A stretch of DNA of 64,000 nt from Evansella clarkii (GCF_002019695.1 NZ_KV917376.1:1077293-1141292), one strand, 5' to 3'. Shown: positions 9,468 through 18,037, counted from the stretch's first letter. The notes: a model not told the origin generated them from the sequence alone. Translations and numbers: made by a program.

Positions 9468-9971
9468 CTAGTAATACTTTTTACGTTCTTCATCCACCAT
9501 CGCCTTTAGAATCTCCTCTTCAAGCTCTGATTCTTTGTCTTTTGGCTCGCTGTCTTCAAAATGGTCCGTGTTTAAGCGGGATTTATTTACCCAGCGCCTG
9601 ACCAGGAGTGTAACGCCTGCCCCTGCAGCACCCAAAGCTGCAAATGGCGTTATCCAGGCTGTTAAACTGAAGCCTTTTTTCTCAGGAGCTGTCAAAATGA
9701 CCTCCCCATACATCCCTGTATAATGATTTTTAATCTCATCCTGTGTCATCCCGTCATTCATCATTTCTAAGATTTCTGTTTTAAATGAATCATTTAAGCC
9801 ACAGCCATCCATATTACATTCAAAATGATCCTGCCCGCAGCCGCACATACACATAAACTGAGAGGCATTGTCCTTGAATTCAGCGGAGTTATAATCGTAC
9901 ATTTCCGCTGCAAAAGCAGGCATTCCTGCAAGAACTGCTAACAGCATGATTGCAAAGATTTTTTTAACCAT
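9468..9971 (-). CDS. ccmH: CcmH-type cytochrome c biogenesis protein
   Basis: 167 residues from the ATG at 9971 (GGAAGG nine bases upstream; an in-frame start ten codons earlier lies inside ccmF). Order: signal peptide (about 1-22), Cys-rich domain, membrane helix (about 106-124), acidic cytoplasmic tail. The cysteine motif is CMCGC...C....CG (C41, C43, C45, C52, C57), not the proteobacterial LRCxxC; I recall similar CxCGCG forms from other non-proteobacterial CcmH proteins. Its expected role is thiol reduction of apocytochrome c beside CcmF. Confidence 0.85.
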   Translation of the reverse strand: MVKKIFAIMLLAVLAGMPAFAAEMYDYNSAEFKDNASQFMCMCGCGQDHFECNMDGCGLNDSFKTEILEMMNDGMTQDEIKNHYTGMYGEVILTAPEKKGFSLTAWITPFAALGAAGAGVTLLVRRWVNKSRLNTDHFEDSEPKDKESELEEEILKAMVDEERKKYY

Positions 9972-9972
9972 A

Positions 9973-11961
9973 TCAATATACCTTCCTTTGCGGTCCGGCA
10001 TAACGAGGAGTCACATTCCCATACCGTCCTTTCCATACTGCGAAGACTGCGCCGATTACAAGGACATATGTGCCAATCCATACCCACTTAACGAGAGGGT
10101 TGACTTTAAACTGGAAGGTGGCCCGCTGGTCTTCTTCCCAGGCACTTAGCACGATGTATAAGTCATCTCTTAACGTACTTCTGACCGCTACATTTGTAGA
10201 TGGTTCTTCCCAGTTTAGATAAAACATCCTTTCTGGCTGCATAATTCCTAAGTCTCTGCCGTCTCTTTCTACTCGCATATTCGCATAAACAATGTCGTTA
10301 ACCCCTTCACTGCGCTGGGCAAGATTTTCATAAGTGACTGTATATCCGCCAATTTCCACACTGTCACCTATCTCCATCGTTTCCAGCCTCTCCAGGTCGA
10401 AATTGGCCCCTACAATACCTACCGCCATAATGGCAATCCCCAGGTGGACAATATATCCTCCGTACCTTCTTCTGCTTCTTATAATTAAGTTATAAAAAGC
10501 TACAGGGACCGGTTCTTTCGTTACTTTTCTTCTAGCGGAAGTACCGCGGATAAATTCTGTTATGTGGGTCAGTACCATAAAGGCAATAATTGACCAGGCT
10601 ATTACGGGATAAGCGTCCCTGATGCCCATAAACACCAGAAGTCCTGCTATAACCAGGCTGATAATAGCTGGAATTAAGAAATTATCCCGTATATTTTTCA
10701 TACTGGACCGCTGCCATGCGATCAGCGGGCAGACTGCCATTATAAACAGAAGAGCAAGCAGGATAGGTGACATTACTGTGTTGAAAAATGGAATCCCTAC
10801 CGTCACCTTTGTGCCTCTGACTGCTTCGCTTACTAACGGGAAAACAGTTCCCCAGAATACAGCGAAAGTTCCGCCGAGAAGTATAAGGTTATTAATCAGA
10901 AACGAGCTTTCTTTCGATAAAAAAGACTCGAACTGGCCTGTATCTTTCTTAATAAGGTGATAACGGCTCATCAGCACATACATTGCAAGAATGACCATAA
11001 ATGCCATAAATATCAGGAAGTAAGCACCTAAATTAGATTCTCCAAAAGCATGAACTGAAGTTAGTACCCCGCTTCGTACGAGAAATGTTCCAAATAGCGT
11101 CAGCGCGTATGACAGTATAATCAAGCTGAGGTTCCATATCTTCAGCATGTTTTTTCGTTCCTGAATCATTACAGAATGGAGATAAGCTGTTACCGTAAGC
11201 CACGGCATAAAGCTTGCATTTTCTACCGGGTCCCATGCCCAGTATCCGCCCCAGCCTAATTCTGTATAGGCCCAGTATCCGCCAATGACATTACCAAGGG
11301 TCAGAAACACCCAGGCTATAATTGTCCACCGCCTTGTCATCTTGACCCAGAAGGAATCCATGTTCTTAAGGATTAAAGAGGCAATAGCAAAGGCGAAAGG
11401 AACAACGAGTCCAACATAACCGAGGTATATGGCCACCGGGTGAAGTATCATTCCCGGATCCTGAAGCATCGGGTTTAATCCCCGGCCCTCAGGCGGCACC
11501 CCGTCCAGCAGCATGAACGGTTTCGTCACAAACGCGAGAATCAGATAAAAGAAAATAGTGTTCAATGTCATTATTGCAATAATGTATGGAGTCATCGGGT
11601 TGCGGACCATTTTCTTTGAGTAGCCTACCATTGCAGCATACATGGTTAAAAAGAATGTCCAGAGCAGTAATGACCCGGCATTTCCGGCCCATAATGCTGA
11701 AAGCTTATAAAGAAGTGGCAAATCCGAACTTGTGTACTGGTAGACATACTCGAATTGAAACTGGCTTGTCCCAAGAAGAATAAACATTAACAGCATGGAA
11801 ATGGATGCCAGTATAAAAATTGCAAGTGTAGCCCCCCGCCCGCTGTCTATTAATCTTTGATCCTGTTTTTTGATCCCCAGGAATAAGGATGCAAAAGCGT
11901 AAACCGATAATATTAACGCTAAATATATTGATAAATTACCTATTATATACAAAGGGTCCAC
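9973..11961 (-). CDS. ccmF: Cytochrome c haem lyase subunit CcmF
   Basis: 662 residues, about 14-15 membrane helices, full length. The WWD haem-binding motif is intact (WGGYWAWDPVENASFMPW), along with family histidines around ILHPVAIYLGYVG and LRSGVLTSVHAF-type loops. CcmF takes haem from CcmE and attaches it to reduced CXXCH sites. The C-terminal extracytoplasmic domain (about 500-620) is the usual beta-rich region. The start lies 31 bases after ccmE. Confidence 0.97.
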   Translation of the reverse strand: MDPLYIIGNLSIYLALILSVYAFASLFLGIKKQDQRLIDSGRGATLAIFILASISMLLMFILLGTSQFQFEYVYQYTSSDLPLLYKLSALWAGNAGSLLLWTFFLTMYAAMVGYSKKMVRNPMTPYIIAIMTLNTIFFYLILAFVTKPFMLLDGVPPEGRGLNPMLQDPGMILHPVAIYLGYVGLVVPFAFAIASLILKNMDSFWVKMTRRWTIIAWVFLTLGNVIGGYWAYTELGWGGYWAWDPVENASFMPWLTVTAYLHSVMIQERKNMLKIWNLSLIILSYALTLFGTFLVRSGVLTSVHAFGESNLGAYFLIFMAFMVILAMYVLMSRYHLIKKDTGQFESFLSKESSFLINNLILLGGTFAVFWGTVFPLVSEAVRGTKVTVGIPFFNTVMSPILLALLFIMAVCPLIAWQRSSMKNIRDNFLIPAIISLVIAGLLVFMGIRDAYPVIAWSIIAFMVLTHITEFIRGTSARRKVTKEPVPVAFYNLIIRSRRRYGGYIVHLGIAIMAVGIVGANFDLERLETMEIGDSVEIGGYTVTYENLAQRSEGVNDIVYANMRVERDGRDLGIMQPERMFYLNWEEPSTNVAVRSTLRDDLYIVLSAWEEDQRATFQFKVNPLVKWVWIGTYVLVIGAVFAVWKGRYGNVTPRYAGPQRKVY

Positions 11962-11992
11962 CTACTTTGATGAATTAATATTACTGGAGGTT

Positions 11993-12445
11993 TTAACTGC
12001 CATCCTCCTTATCGTCTCTCAGAAGCTCACGGTGAAAGTCAGGATCATAATTGTCAGGATCTTCTCCTTCATACGCTGACGGGCATCGTGTCTGAACCTT
12101 CTCAGCTTCCAGAATGCCGTCATTCAGGAAACCATGTACAATCACTATTACGTCATCAGAGAAGTTGTCCGGGCGCACGCCATGATGATAGACGTCCAGT
12201 TCGTTCCCATCCTCATCTTCTAATGTAAACCGCAGTTCGATAGTGTCTGGCTCCCAGTCTACAGAGCCATTAACGAGGAAACCTTCCGTTGTGATATATC
12301 TTCCTTCGTACTGGGATTCATTAATTTTCGCTTCAAGAATTGAAATTTCAGAACCGCTGGAAGCAGGTGTCGCTGTAATAAGCAGAATCATAATACTGAG
12401 AAAAACTGCACAGCCGCCTAAAATAACTTTTGTATTTTTCGTCAC
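11993..12445 (-). CDS. ccmE: Haem chaperone CcmE, CxxxY variant
   Basis: 150 residues: N-terminal membrane anchor (about 7-25), OB-fold beta-barrel (about 35-118) with the family pattern YEGRYITTEGFLVNGS and a flexible acidic tail. The haem-binding site is C121-P-S-A-Y125, i.e. CxxxY, where most CcmE proteins have HxxxY. CxxxY forms are known from archaea and some sulfate reducers, notably with System I sets lacking CcmG/CcmH; here CcmH- and CcmG-like genes are present. It is the second gene of the operon, 16 bases after the 12462 gene. Confidence 0.93.
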   Translation of the reverse strand: MTKNTKVILGGCAVFLSIMILLITATPASSGSEISILEAKINESQYEGRYITTEGFLVNGSVDWEPDTIELRFTLEDEDGNELDVYHHGVRPDNFSDDVIVIVHGFLNDGILEAEKVQTRCPSAYEGEDPDNYDPDFHRELLRDDKEDGS

Positions 12446-12461
12446 TTTTCTCTCCCCTTTA

Positions 12462-13475
12462 CTAAGAAAGTTTTGATAGTTTCAGCCGGTATGTTTTTTC
12501 ATCTATTTCTCCATTCAGGAACTGCTTTCTTAATGTTTTTTTGTCGATATAATCTGATGGTCCCCTTTTTATGTCTTCTGCTGTATTTTCAGTTTCTGAT
12601 GACTTCTTGTTTTGTGAGCCTCTTAAACCGAAGAAAACGAAGATGCCTGCTATGATTATAGAAATACTTATCATTACCGAATTTTCAGTGCTGATAATCG
12701 GGTTGTTCCCTCCTTCTCCATTGCTTGTTCCACCTCCGTCCATGAATCCGGCATGGATATCGTCATCCGGAGGGCTTCTGTCTTCCAGAGCTTCAAGTGT
12801 AGTTACAATGCTGTCTTTTACATAAGTCACCGACAGATCAAACACTTCCCCGGCACTTACTTGTTCAAAATCATATGCATGTACCGGAACACCAAACATA
12901 TCTGTAACCCTGTCCGGCTCATGGCTGAGTTTTGTATCTTCTGCTCCCAGGGGTTCAAAATAAAGGACATTCATAAGTTCTGTTTCTCTGTCTGATGTAA
13001 TTGTGAATTCCATCTCTTTAGCCGTACCGCCGTTAAAAAGAGAGTAATAGTATTCAACGACATATCTGTATTCTTCTCCCGGTTCTACAGGCTCTTCCGG
13101 TATCCAGGTAAGAATGCCTGCTTCCTCGTCAACTGAATAATCCAGTTCCTCAAGCTCGCCATTGTTATCGAACTTTCCTGCGAGGGATACATACAAATCA
13201 GGCTGATCCGCCGGGATACTTACTGTAAATGGACCTTCATAGCTATCGCTGTTATAGTTTATAAAAGTCCCGTGCTGCCCTATTAAAAGAACAGGCACAT
13301 CACTTTCCCATCCAGCTGGTGTAACATATTCAGGCATTATTTGTATAACTAACTCTTTGTAAGGGAGTTCTTCCTTAGCCTCACTTTGAGCATTAACGAC
13401 ATTCCAGTTCTGAAAAGCAAGTATGAGTAAAACAGCAAAAGAAACCGCCAGCAGTCTGAATAAAGTCTTTTTCAT
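12462..13475 (-). CDS. Secreted, C-terminally anchored protein heading the ccm operon
   Basis: 337 residues, not recognised. Signal peptide (cleavage about 28-30), a large extracytoplasmic beta-rich domain rich in Glu/Asp (about 35-250), a Gly/Asn linker, one membrane helix (about 272-290) and a cytoplasmic tail ending LRKQFLNGEIDEKTYRLKLSKL. This tail repeats the short helical-hairpin motif of the two CcmI-like proteins downstream. It contains no CXXCH site, so it is not a cytochrome. As first gene of the Fnr-controlled ccm operon it may help bind apocytochromes or haem; this is inference from context. Confidence 0.55.
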   Translation of the reverse strand: MKKTLFRLLAVSFAVLLILAFQNWNVVNAQSEAKEELPYKELVIQIMPEYVTPAGWESDVPVLLIGQHGTFINYNSDSYEGPFTVSIPADQPDLYVSLAGKFDNNGELEELDYSVDEEAGILTWIPEEPVEPGEEYRYVVEYYYSLFNGGTAKEMEFTITSDRETELMNVLYFEPLGAEDTKLSHEPDRVTDMFGVPVHAYDFEQVSAGEVFDLSVTYVKDSIVTTLEALEDRSPPDDDIHAGFMDGGGTSNGEGGNNPIISTENSVMISISIIIAGIFVFFGLRGSQNKKSSETENTAEDIKRGPSDYIDKKTLRKQFLNGEIDEKTYRLKLSKLS

Positions 13476-13512
13476 GGTTTTCTCCCTTTCTTAATTTCAT
13501 CTCTAATATGAC

Positions 13513-13553
13513 TTTATACCGCAAAGGAACGACCCTCTGTGATATTTTTCACA
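13513..13553 (-). promoter_or_regulatory. Fnr box and promoter of the ccm operon
   Basis: TGTGATATTTTTCACA at 13538-13553 is a perfect TGTGA-N6-TCACA Fnr site. TATAAA (minus strand) at 13513-13518 fits a -10 box, placing the Fnr centre about 41 bases before the predicted start, the activating position. No good -35 box is visible, as expected for an activator-dependent promoter. Confidence 0.8.
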
Positions 13554-13622
13554 TATGCACGTGTCGGCTTTGTGAAGGTTATTTGGCAGAATTGTGTACA
13601 TTGCTATAAAACGAAGTAAACC

Positions 13623-13654
13623 AAAAAAAACTCCCGGTTAGTGGGAGTTTTTTA
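13623..13654 (-). terminator. Terminator of nrfHA
   Basis: ACTCCC/GGGAGT stem with a short loop, then a T-run (TTTTTTTT) on the minus strand, 12 bases after the nrfA stop. It separates nrfHA from the ccm promoter. Confidence 0.85.
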
Positions 13655-13665
13655 GTCTGAATATA

Positions 13666-15117
13666 TTAGTCTAATTCCAGTACATTAGGGAAATACTCAT
13701 TAACAGCATGCTCATGTTTCTTAAATGGATCCTCCTCATTATGAACATCAGCGACTACTTTCTCTATTTCCCGCTCCAGTTCTTCCAGATCAACCTCAAG
13801 CTTTGTAAGCTCAGCAATTGCTATCTGGATAGCCTGGTTGGAAGCATCCGAAGATGTACGCATAGCATCCATCCCCCCCTGAGGATTATGAAAACCATCA
13901 GAGTTCTCTGCTGCGATAATATCCCAGAACCATTGTCCTTTTCGCACATAATACTGCGCTTCTTCAATCTTATCCTCCGGTGCCCCCGCCGTAATCATAC
14001 GGTTTACATAGTAGTGGGACTTAACAGAGTGATCCTGTGTTTCATGCATTGCTTCAAGGTGGGCTTCCTGGATATTTTCCACCCGGTTAACTAGTTCAGC
14101 TTCTGATTTGTCTCCATGGCAGGAACGGCAGGACTGCTCAACTGTTTCCATTGGCGATCCCCAGTGGTGGGAAGAAATTTTCTTTTTGCCATCTGTACGC
14201 TCATAAGGCATGTGACAATCTGAGCAAGATACTCCAGCTTCACCATGCGTTCCATAACTCCACAGTTCAAATTCAGGGTGCTGTGCTTTCAGCATTGGTG
14301 CGCCTGATATAGAACTGATCCAGTCATAATCAAAGTCCTGGTCCTTAGCTTGATCCTCGTAGTATTCAAACATGTCTTCCGGCTTTAAGCCATTATCCCA
14401 CGGGAATGTTACTTTACCATTGTCTGCGCCAAAATAATATTCAACGTGGCATTGGGCGCATACATAAGTACGCATATCATTTTTACTGGCTTCTGATACA
14501 TCCACACCCATTCTGTCCATTGCGTTCGTAAAAGAAGGGCGGGTAATTCTCAAATCCATTGTCACGGGATCGTGGCAGTCAGAACATCCAATGGATAAAT
14601 GTCCATACTCCCCAAGCTCTTCCAGTTCTCCGCCTTCTCCATATGCAACTGTTCTTGGAACGATATCTTCTTTAAAGCTTGCTCCCCAGTACTCATCACC
14701 CATATCGTCAAGAAGCTGAGGAACAGCAGTACTTTTACAGGTCATACATGATCCAATAGAGTTATCATTTATTCTTGCTACATTAATAACATCTTCTACT
14801 GCGTAGGTGTGCCCTCTCGTTTTATTGTATTCGAGCATAAACCCATAGTTATGGAACAAAATAGGTAAATTCGGCTCGATTTCAGTAATAAACTTAGAGG
14901 TATGTTCACTTGGAGAGTCCATATTTTTTAAATAACTCTCATATTGAAGCGGGAATTCTTCCTTAAATGCAGAATTTAAAATTTCATCCGGAGACAAATC
15001 AGTCGTTTCCTGTTTATCTTCCATAGCTTCTGAACTATTGCTGCAGCCTGCCAGGACAGCTGTCAGAAGCAATACTGCCAATAGCAGCAGGAGGTTTTTT
15101 CCCTGAAATACTTTCAT
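13666..15117 (-). CDS. nrfA: Ammonia-forming cytochrome c nitrite reductase NrfA (lipoprotein)
   Basis: 483 residues. Pentahaem enzyme reducing nitrite to ammonium with six electrons. Haem sites: the catalytic CMTCK (124-128, lysine ligand), then CSDCH (178-182), CAQCH (220-224), CSDCH (298-302) and CRSCH (330-334); the KAQHPE calcium/active-site segment is at 277-282. The N-terminus is a lipoprotein signal with lipobox LAGC (Cys25), so the enzyme is held on the outer face of the membrane. It follows nrfH by 25 bases. All catalytic features are intact. Confidence 0.98.
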   Translation of the reverse strand: MKVFQGKNLLLLLAVLLLTAVLAGCSNSSEAMEDKQETTDLSPDEILNSAFKEEFPLQYESYLKNMDSPSEHTSKFITEIEPNLPILFHNYGFMLEYNKTRGHTYAVEDVINVARINDNSIGSCMTCKSTAVPQLLDDMGDEYWGASFKEDIVPRTVAYGEGGELEELGEYGHLSIGCSDCHDPVTMDLRITRPSFTNAMDRMGVDVSEASKNDMRTYVCAQCHVEYYFGADNGKVTFPWDNGLKPEDMFEYYEDQAKDQDFDYDWISSISGAPMLKAQHPEFELWSYGTHGEAGVSCSDCHMPYERTDGKKKISSHHWGSPMETVEQSCRSCHGDKSEAELVNRVENIQEAHLEAMHETQDHSVKSHYYVNRMITAGAPEDKIEEAQYYVRKGQWFWDIIAAENSDGFHNPQGGMDAMRTSSDASNQAIQIAIAELTKLEVDLEELEREIEKVVADVHNEEDPFKKHEHAVNEYFPNVLELD

Positions 15118-15142
15118 TACTTTTCACCCTTTCATTTCTTAC

Positions 15143-15649
15143 TTAACTTCTAACATCAACTTCCCCAGGCTCAAACCAGTCAGCCGGCTTATACTTTCCA
15201 TTTCCGTGAGGAACCTGGCGGTGGCAATCTATGCAGCTGTCTTTTACATCATGAAAGTCAACATTCTCCAGCCCTGCCGCATGGCAGCTAATACAATTTT
15301 CGTTTACTACTTCAGCTGATGTTGCCTTTGCATGAATTACATCTTCAATACCGTCCGAGCCGATTGTATTCATATACATATGACTCATCCCAGCTTTTCC
15401 TTTGAACACATACTTAGAAACAAGATTATCCTGCGGTATATGGCAATCATTACAGGTAAGAGTGGCATGGTTAGAATCTATAAATGTCGCATGTGCTTCA
15501 TCCATTACATGGCATGAGGAGCAAAAATCTGCCGTGTCAGTTGCCTTCAACCCAGTAGCCGTTCCGGCAAATAAGACAACTCCAATGAATACTCCTCCCA
15601 GCAGAATTAATAAGAATCGTTTATTTAACCAACCCCGAAGGAATTTCAT
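15143..15649 (-). CDS. nrfH: NrfH, membrane tetrahaem quinol dehydrogenase
   Basis: 168 residues: one N-terminal membrane helix (about 12-31) then a NapC/NirT-family domain with four haem sites, CSSCH (43-47), CNDCH (66-70), CISCH (119-123) and CIDCH (139-143). NrfH takes electrons from menaquinol and passes them to NrfA. It is first in a two-gene operon, the standard nrfHA order. Both proteins need the haem-attachment machinery encoded next door. Confidence 0.97.
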   Translation of the reverse strand: MKFLRGWLNKRFLLILLGGVFIGVVLFAGTATGLKATDTADFCSSCHVMDEAHATFIDSNHATLTCNDCHIPQDNLVSKYVFKGKAGMSHMYMNTIGSDGIEDVIHAKATSAEVVNENCISCHAAGLENVDFHDVKDSCIDCHRQVPHGNGKYKPADWFEPGEVDVRS

Positions 15650-15689
15650 CTAATCATCTCCTTTCTTTCTTAATTTAACCTGTGACCTT

Positions 15690-15732
15690 ATTTTACGGCT
15701 CATCCTGAAACTTCCATGTGATTTTTCTCACA
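15690..15732 (-). promoter_or_regulatory. Fnr box and promoter of nrfHA
   Basis: Minus strand TGTGAGAAAAATCACA (15717-15732) is a perfect TGTGA-N6-TCACA site. A -10 box TAAAAT at 15690-15695 puts the site centre about 42 bases upstream of the start. A second overlapping palindrome, TCACA-AATAT-TGTGA, lies on its upstream side. No -35 box is seen. Confidence 0.82.
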
Positions 15733-15937
15733 ATATTTGTGAAAGAAAATTGACTAAAGTAAGCAGAAAATATGTTTTTTTCTAAACTCAGGAACCCCAT
15801 CTCAAGTAAAATCAATTTTTCATTGTTAACACGCTGATATAGGTAAAAAGCATTTGTGAATAAATCATGAACTGAATATGGTAAAGTGTGAAAAATATTG
15901 GGGTATGTAAAAAATCCAATTTGAAAACTTGCATAAA

Positions 15938-15983
15938 ACAAAGAAAGAGGGTGCCGCAAAAGTTAAACTTTTGTGACACCCTC
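15938..15983 (-). terminator. Terminator after binding-protein gene oppA-1
   Basis: GAGGGTGTC.CAAAAGT/ACTTTTGCGGCACCCTC forms a 17-bp stem followed by CTTTCTTTGTTTT on the minus strand. A near-identical hairpin follows the paralogous gene at 21714-21757. Confidence 0.8.
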
Positions 15984-16060
15984 ACACCGCTCTCCTCAAC
16001 AACTCTTGTATAACATGAAATTATTTAATCATTCTGAGCTAACGACATACTCATGAAATT

Positions 16061-17887
16061 TTATTCTGCAATTTCAGCTTCTTCCGCAGTTACCGCAATT
16101 TCATGCCTGTAGACACCTGTACCGTCACCAATAGCAAAGTTTTTGACACGGTTGTTAACGGGCACTAATTCGGGAAGATAAAGCGTTGGAAAAACAGGGA
16201 CCTGGTCCACCATATATTCCTGCCACTCTTTATAAACGTCCTGCCTGTAATCTAAATCAAAAGCTTCTTCAGAAACGCCTTCTGTAAGCAGTCGGTCATT
16301 TTCATCACTTGCATAGCGGGAGAAATTATAAATCGCATTCCGGCCATATAACCCTCTGGGATCTACATCTATACCAACAGTCCAGGCACCAAGGAATAGA
16401 TCAATCTCAGGGTCATCTTCTCCCCTTTGCCCTAAACGATCGTAAAAAGTATTGAACTCCATCATCTCCAGTTCAACATTCAAACCGATTTCTTCCCATG
16501 CCTGTACATAATATTGAGCTAATGGCTCCGCCACATCGCTGCCTGTCATAGAAGCAAATGTAAGCACCAGCTCTTCACCGTCAGGAGTCTCCCGGAAACC
16601 ATCATTATTAATATCTTCAAATCCCGCTTCCTCGAGAATCTCCTCTGCTAACTCCGGATCATACTCCCGGCCAGGATTCGTTTCATCATGAAAATCAGGA
16701 TGAGATGGCGGAATTAATGTTGTTGCATTCCAGCGAAGCCCATGATAGAACTGTTCTCCAACAGCTGTGTTATCCACAGCGTGCCACATGGCTCTGCGAA
16801 GGGCCGCATCAGATACAGGCTTATCAGGGTTTGGTGCTGCCTCTTCATTTTCTTCATCCCAGACACCAAGTTTAAAACCAATATAAGAGTAAGCTCTGTC
16901 TGTCGTTCCAAGCCATTCAACATTAGACATGTCTGCATTGTCATGGAATTGATTATCAGGGAAATAACTGACGAGGTCTACTCCGCCTGTACGCAGTTCC
17001 TGTACAACTGTATTTGGGTTGATTACCTTAAGAACTACCTCATCAAGGTTAGGCTCTCCCCTCCAGTAATCTTCATTTTTAGTGAAGACGACAGACTCAC
17101 CTGGTACAATGCTTTCTGCTTTAAAAGGACCAAACCCTATTGGATTTTGGCGTACTTCAGAGGAAGAAGACATATCTGCTGTTTCCATATCTTCAAAAAT
17201 ATGCTTTGCTAAAGGATAGGCCCAGATACTTCCCGTAAGTAATGAAGGTGACACCTCAATAAATGTAATACTTAATGTCTTTTCATCAATTACTTCTATT
17301 CCTGAGATAGAATCTGCTTCCCCCTGGTGATACTCTTCCATCCCTTCAATATTCGCAAAGTCAGCTGTATAACGTGGCCCGTCATACTCTGCGTGACCAA
17401 TTACTTCATGAGCAAATGCCCAGTCTTCTGCAGTAACCGGCTCGCCGTCATGCCAGTTTACGTTGTCGCGAATAGTAAAAGTAAAGGTGCGTCCGTCCTC
17501 GGATACTTCATATGTTGCAGCGCCATCGTTTGTGTAAACGTAATTTTCATCCCAGGTTAACAGAGGCTCATCAAACCAGCTGAGAACTTCTCCGTCCAGT
17601 GCTCCGGAATAAAAGTTCCAGTTAAGCGTTCCTTCAAACGGCGTATCGGAAACTAAACCATAGGTGATAGATCCACCTTCTATAGCTTCCTCATCATTTG
17701 AAGTATGATTATTAAAATCTTCTATAGAATATAATCCGTCCCTCTCATTATCAGCAAGACTATTATTTTCATTAGCATCATCCATATTTTCTTCCGGTCC
17801 GTCGCCATTATCTGCACAGGCAGTTAAAGTCAATAAAGAAGCAAGTGCCCCCATTACAAAGAAACTCGTCATTTTTGTTTTTCTCAT
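16061..17887 (-). CDS. Oligopeptide ABC transporter substrate-binding lipoprotein (copy 1)
   Basis: 608 residues from the ATG at 17887 (the first in-frame GTG lies inside the GGGGTGGG ribosome site). Lipoprotein signal with LTAC, a short acidic linker, then a family-5 extracellular solute-binding domain (W.DGEPVTAEDW, GFGPFKAESIVPGESV). Clearly a paralogue of the product at 21766-23634, with long shared stretches. It captures peptides for an Opp/App permease. It is separated from the transporter operon by two insertion sequences and has its own likely promoter. It is a complete frame, so probably functional. Confidence 0.92.
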   Translation of the reverse strand: MRKTKMTSFFVMGALASLLTLTACADNGDGPEENMDDANENNSLADNERDGLYSIEDFNNHTSNDEEAIEGGSITYGLVSDTPFEGTLNWNFYSGALDGEVLSWFDEPLLTWDENYVYTNDGAATYEVSEDGRTFTFTIRDNVNWHDGEPVTAEDWAFAHEVIGHAEYDGPRYTADFANIEGMEEYHQGEADSISGIEVIDEKTLSITFIEVSPSLLTGSIWAYPLAKHIFEDMETADMSSSSEVRQNPIGFGPFKAESIVPGESVVFTKNEDYWRGEPNLDEVVLKVINPNTVVQELRTGGVDLVSYFPDNQFHDNADMSNVEWLGTTDRAYSYIGFKLGVWDEENEEAAPNPDKPVSDAALRRAMWHAVDNTAVGEQFYHGLRWNATTLIPPSHPDFHDETNPGREYDPELAEEILEEAGFEDINNDGFRETPDGEELVLTFASMTGSDVAEPLAQYYVQAWEEIGLNVELEMMEFNTFYDRLGQRGEDDPEIDLFLGAWTVGIDVDPRGLYGRNAIYNFSRYASDENDRLLTEGVSEEAFDLDYRQDVYKEWQEYMVDQVPVFPTLYLPELVPVNNRVKNFAIGDGTGVYRHEIAVTAEEAEIAE

Positions 17888-18008
17888 TAAACCCACCCCT
17901 TTATCTTATAGCACTTAGCCGTACCTGCCTGTTCTGTATAAATCTGTGCTTCTGCCAACAATAGGCAGACAAACTTTTGCAGATAACCGGCCATTTATAC
18001 CCCTTGGA

Positions 18009-18037
18009 ATTATAAGTTAACTTGTAAGGAATAGCAA
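18009..18037 (-). promoter_or_regulatory. Likely promoter of oppA-1
   Basis: TTGCTA, 17 bases, TATAAT on the minus strand, 122 bases upstream of the start codon. A small inverted repeat (ACATC/GATGT, about 18038-18054) lies immediately upstream. Confidence 0.6.

Noticed and set aside
15693-15959. Open frame of 88 codons upstream of nrfH
   Set aside because: It overlaps the Fnr box, promoter and an adjacent terminator, has no ribosome site and no recognisable protein features.
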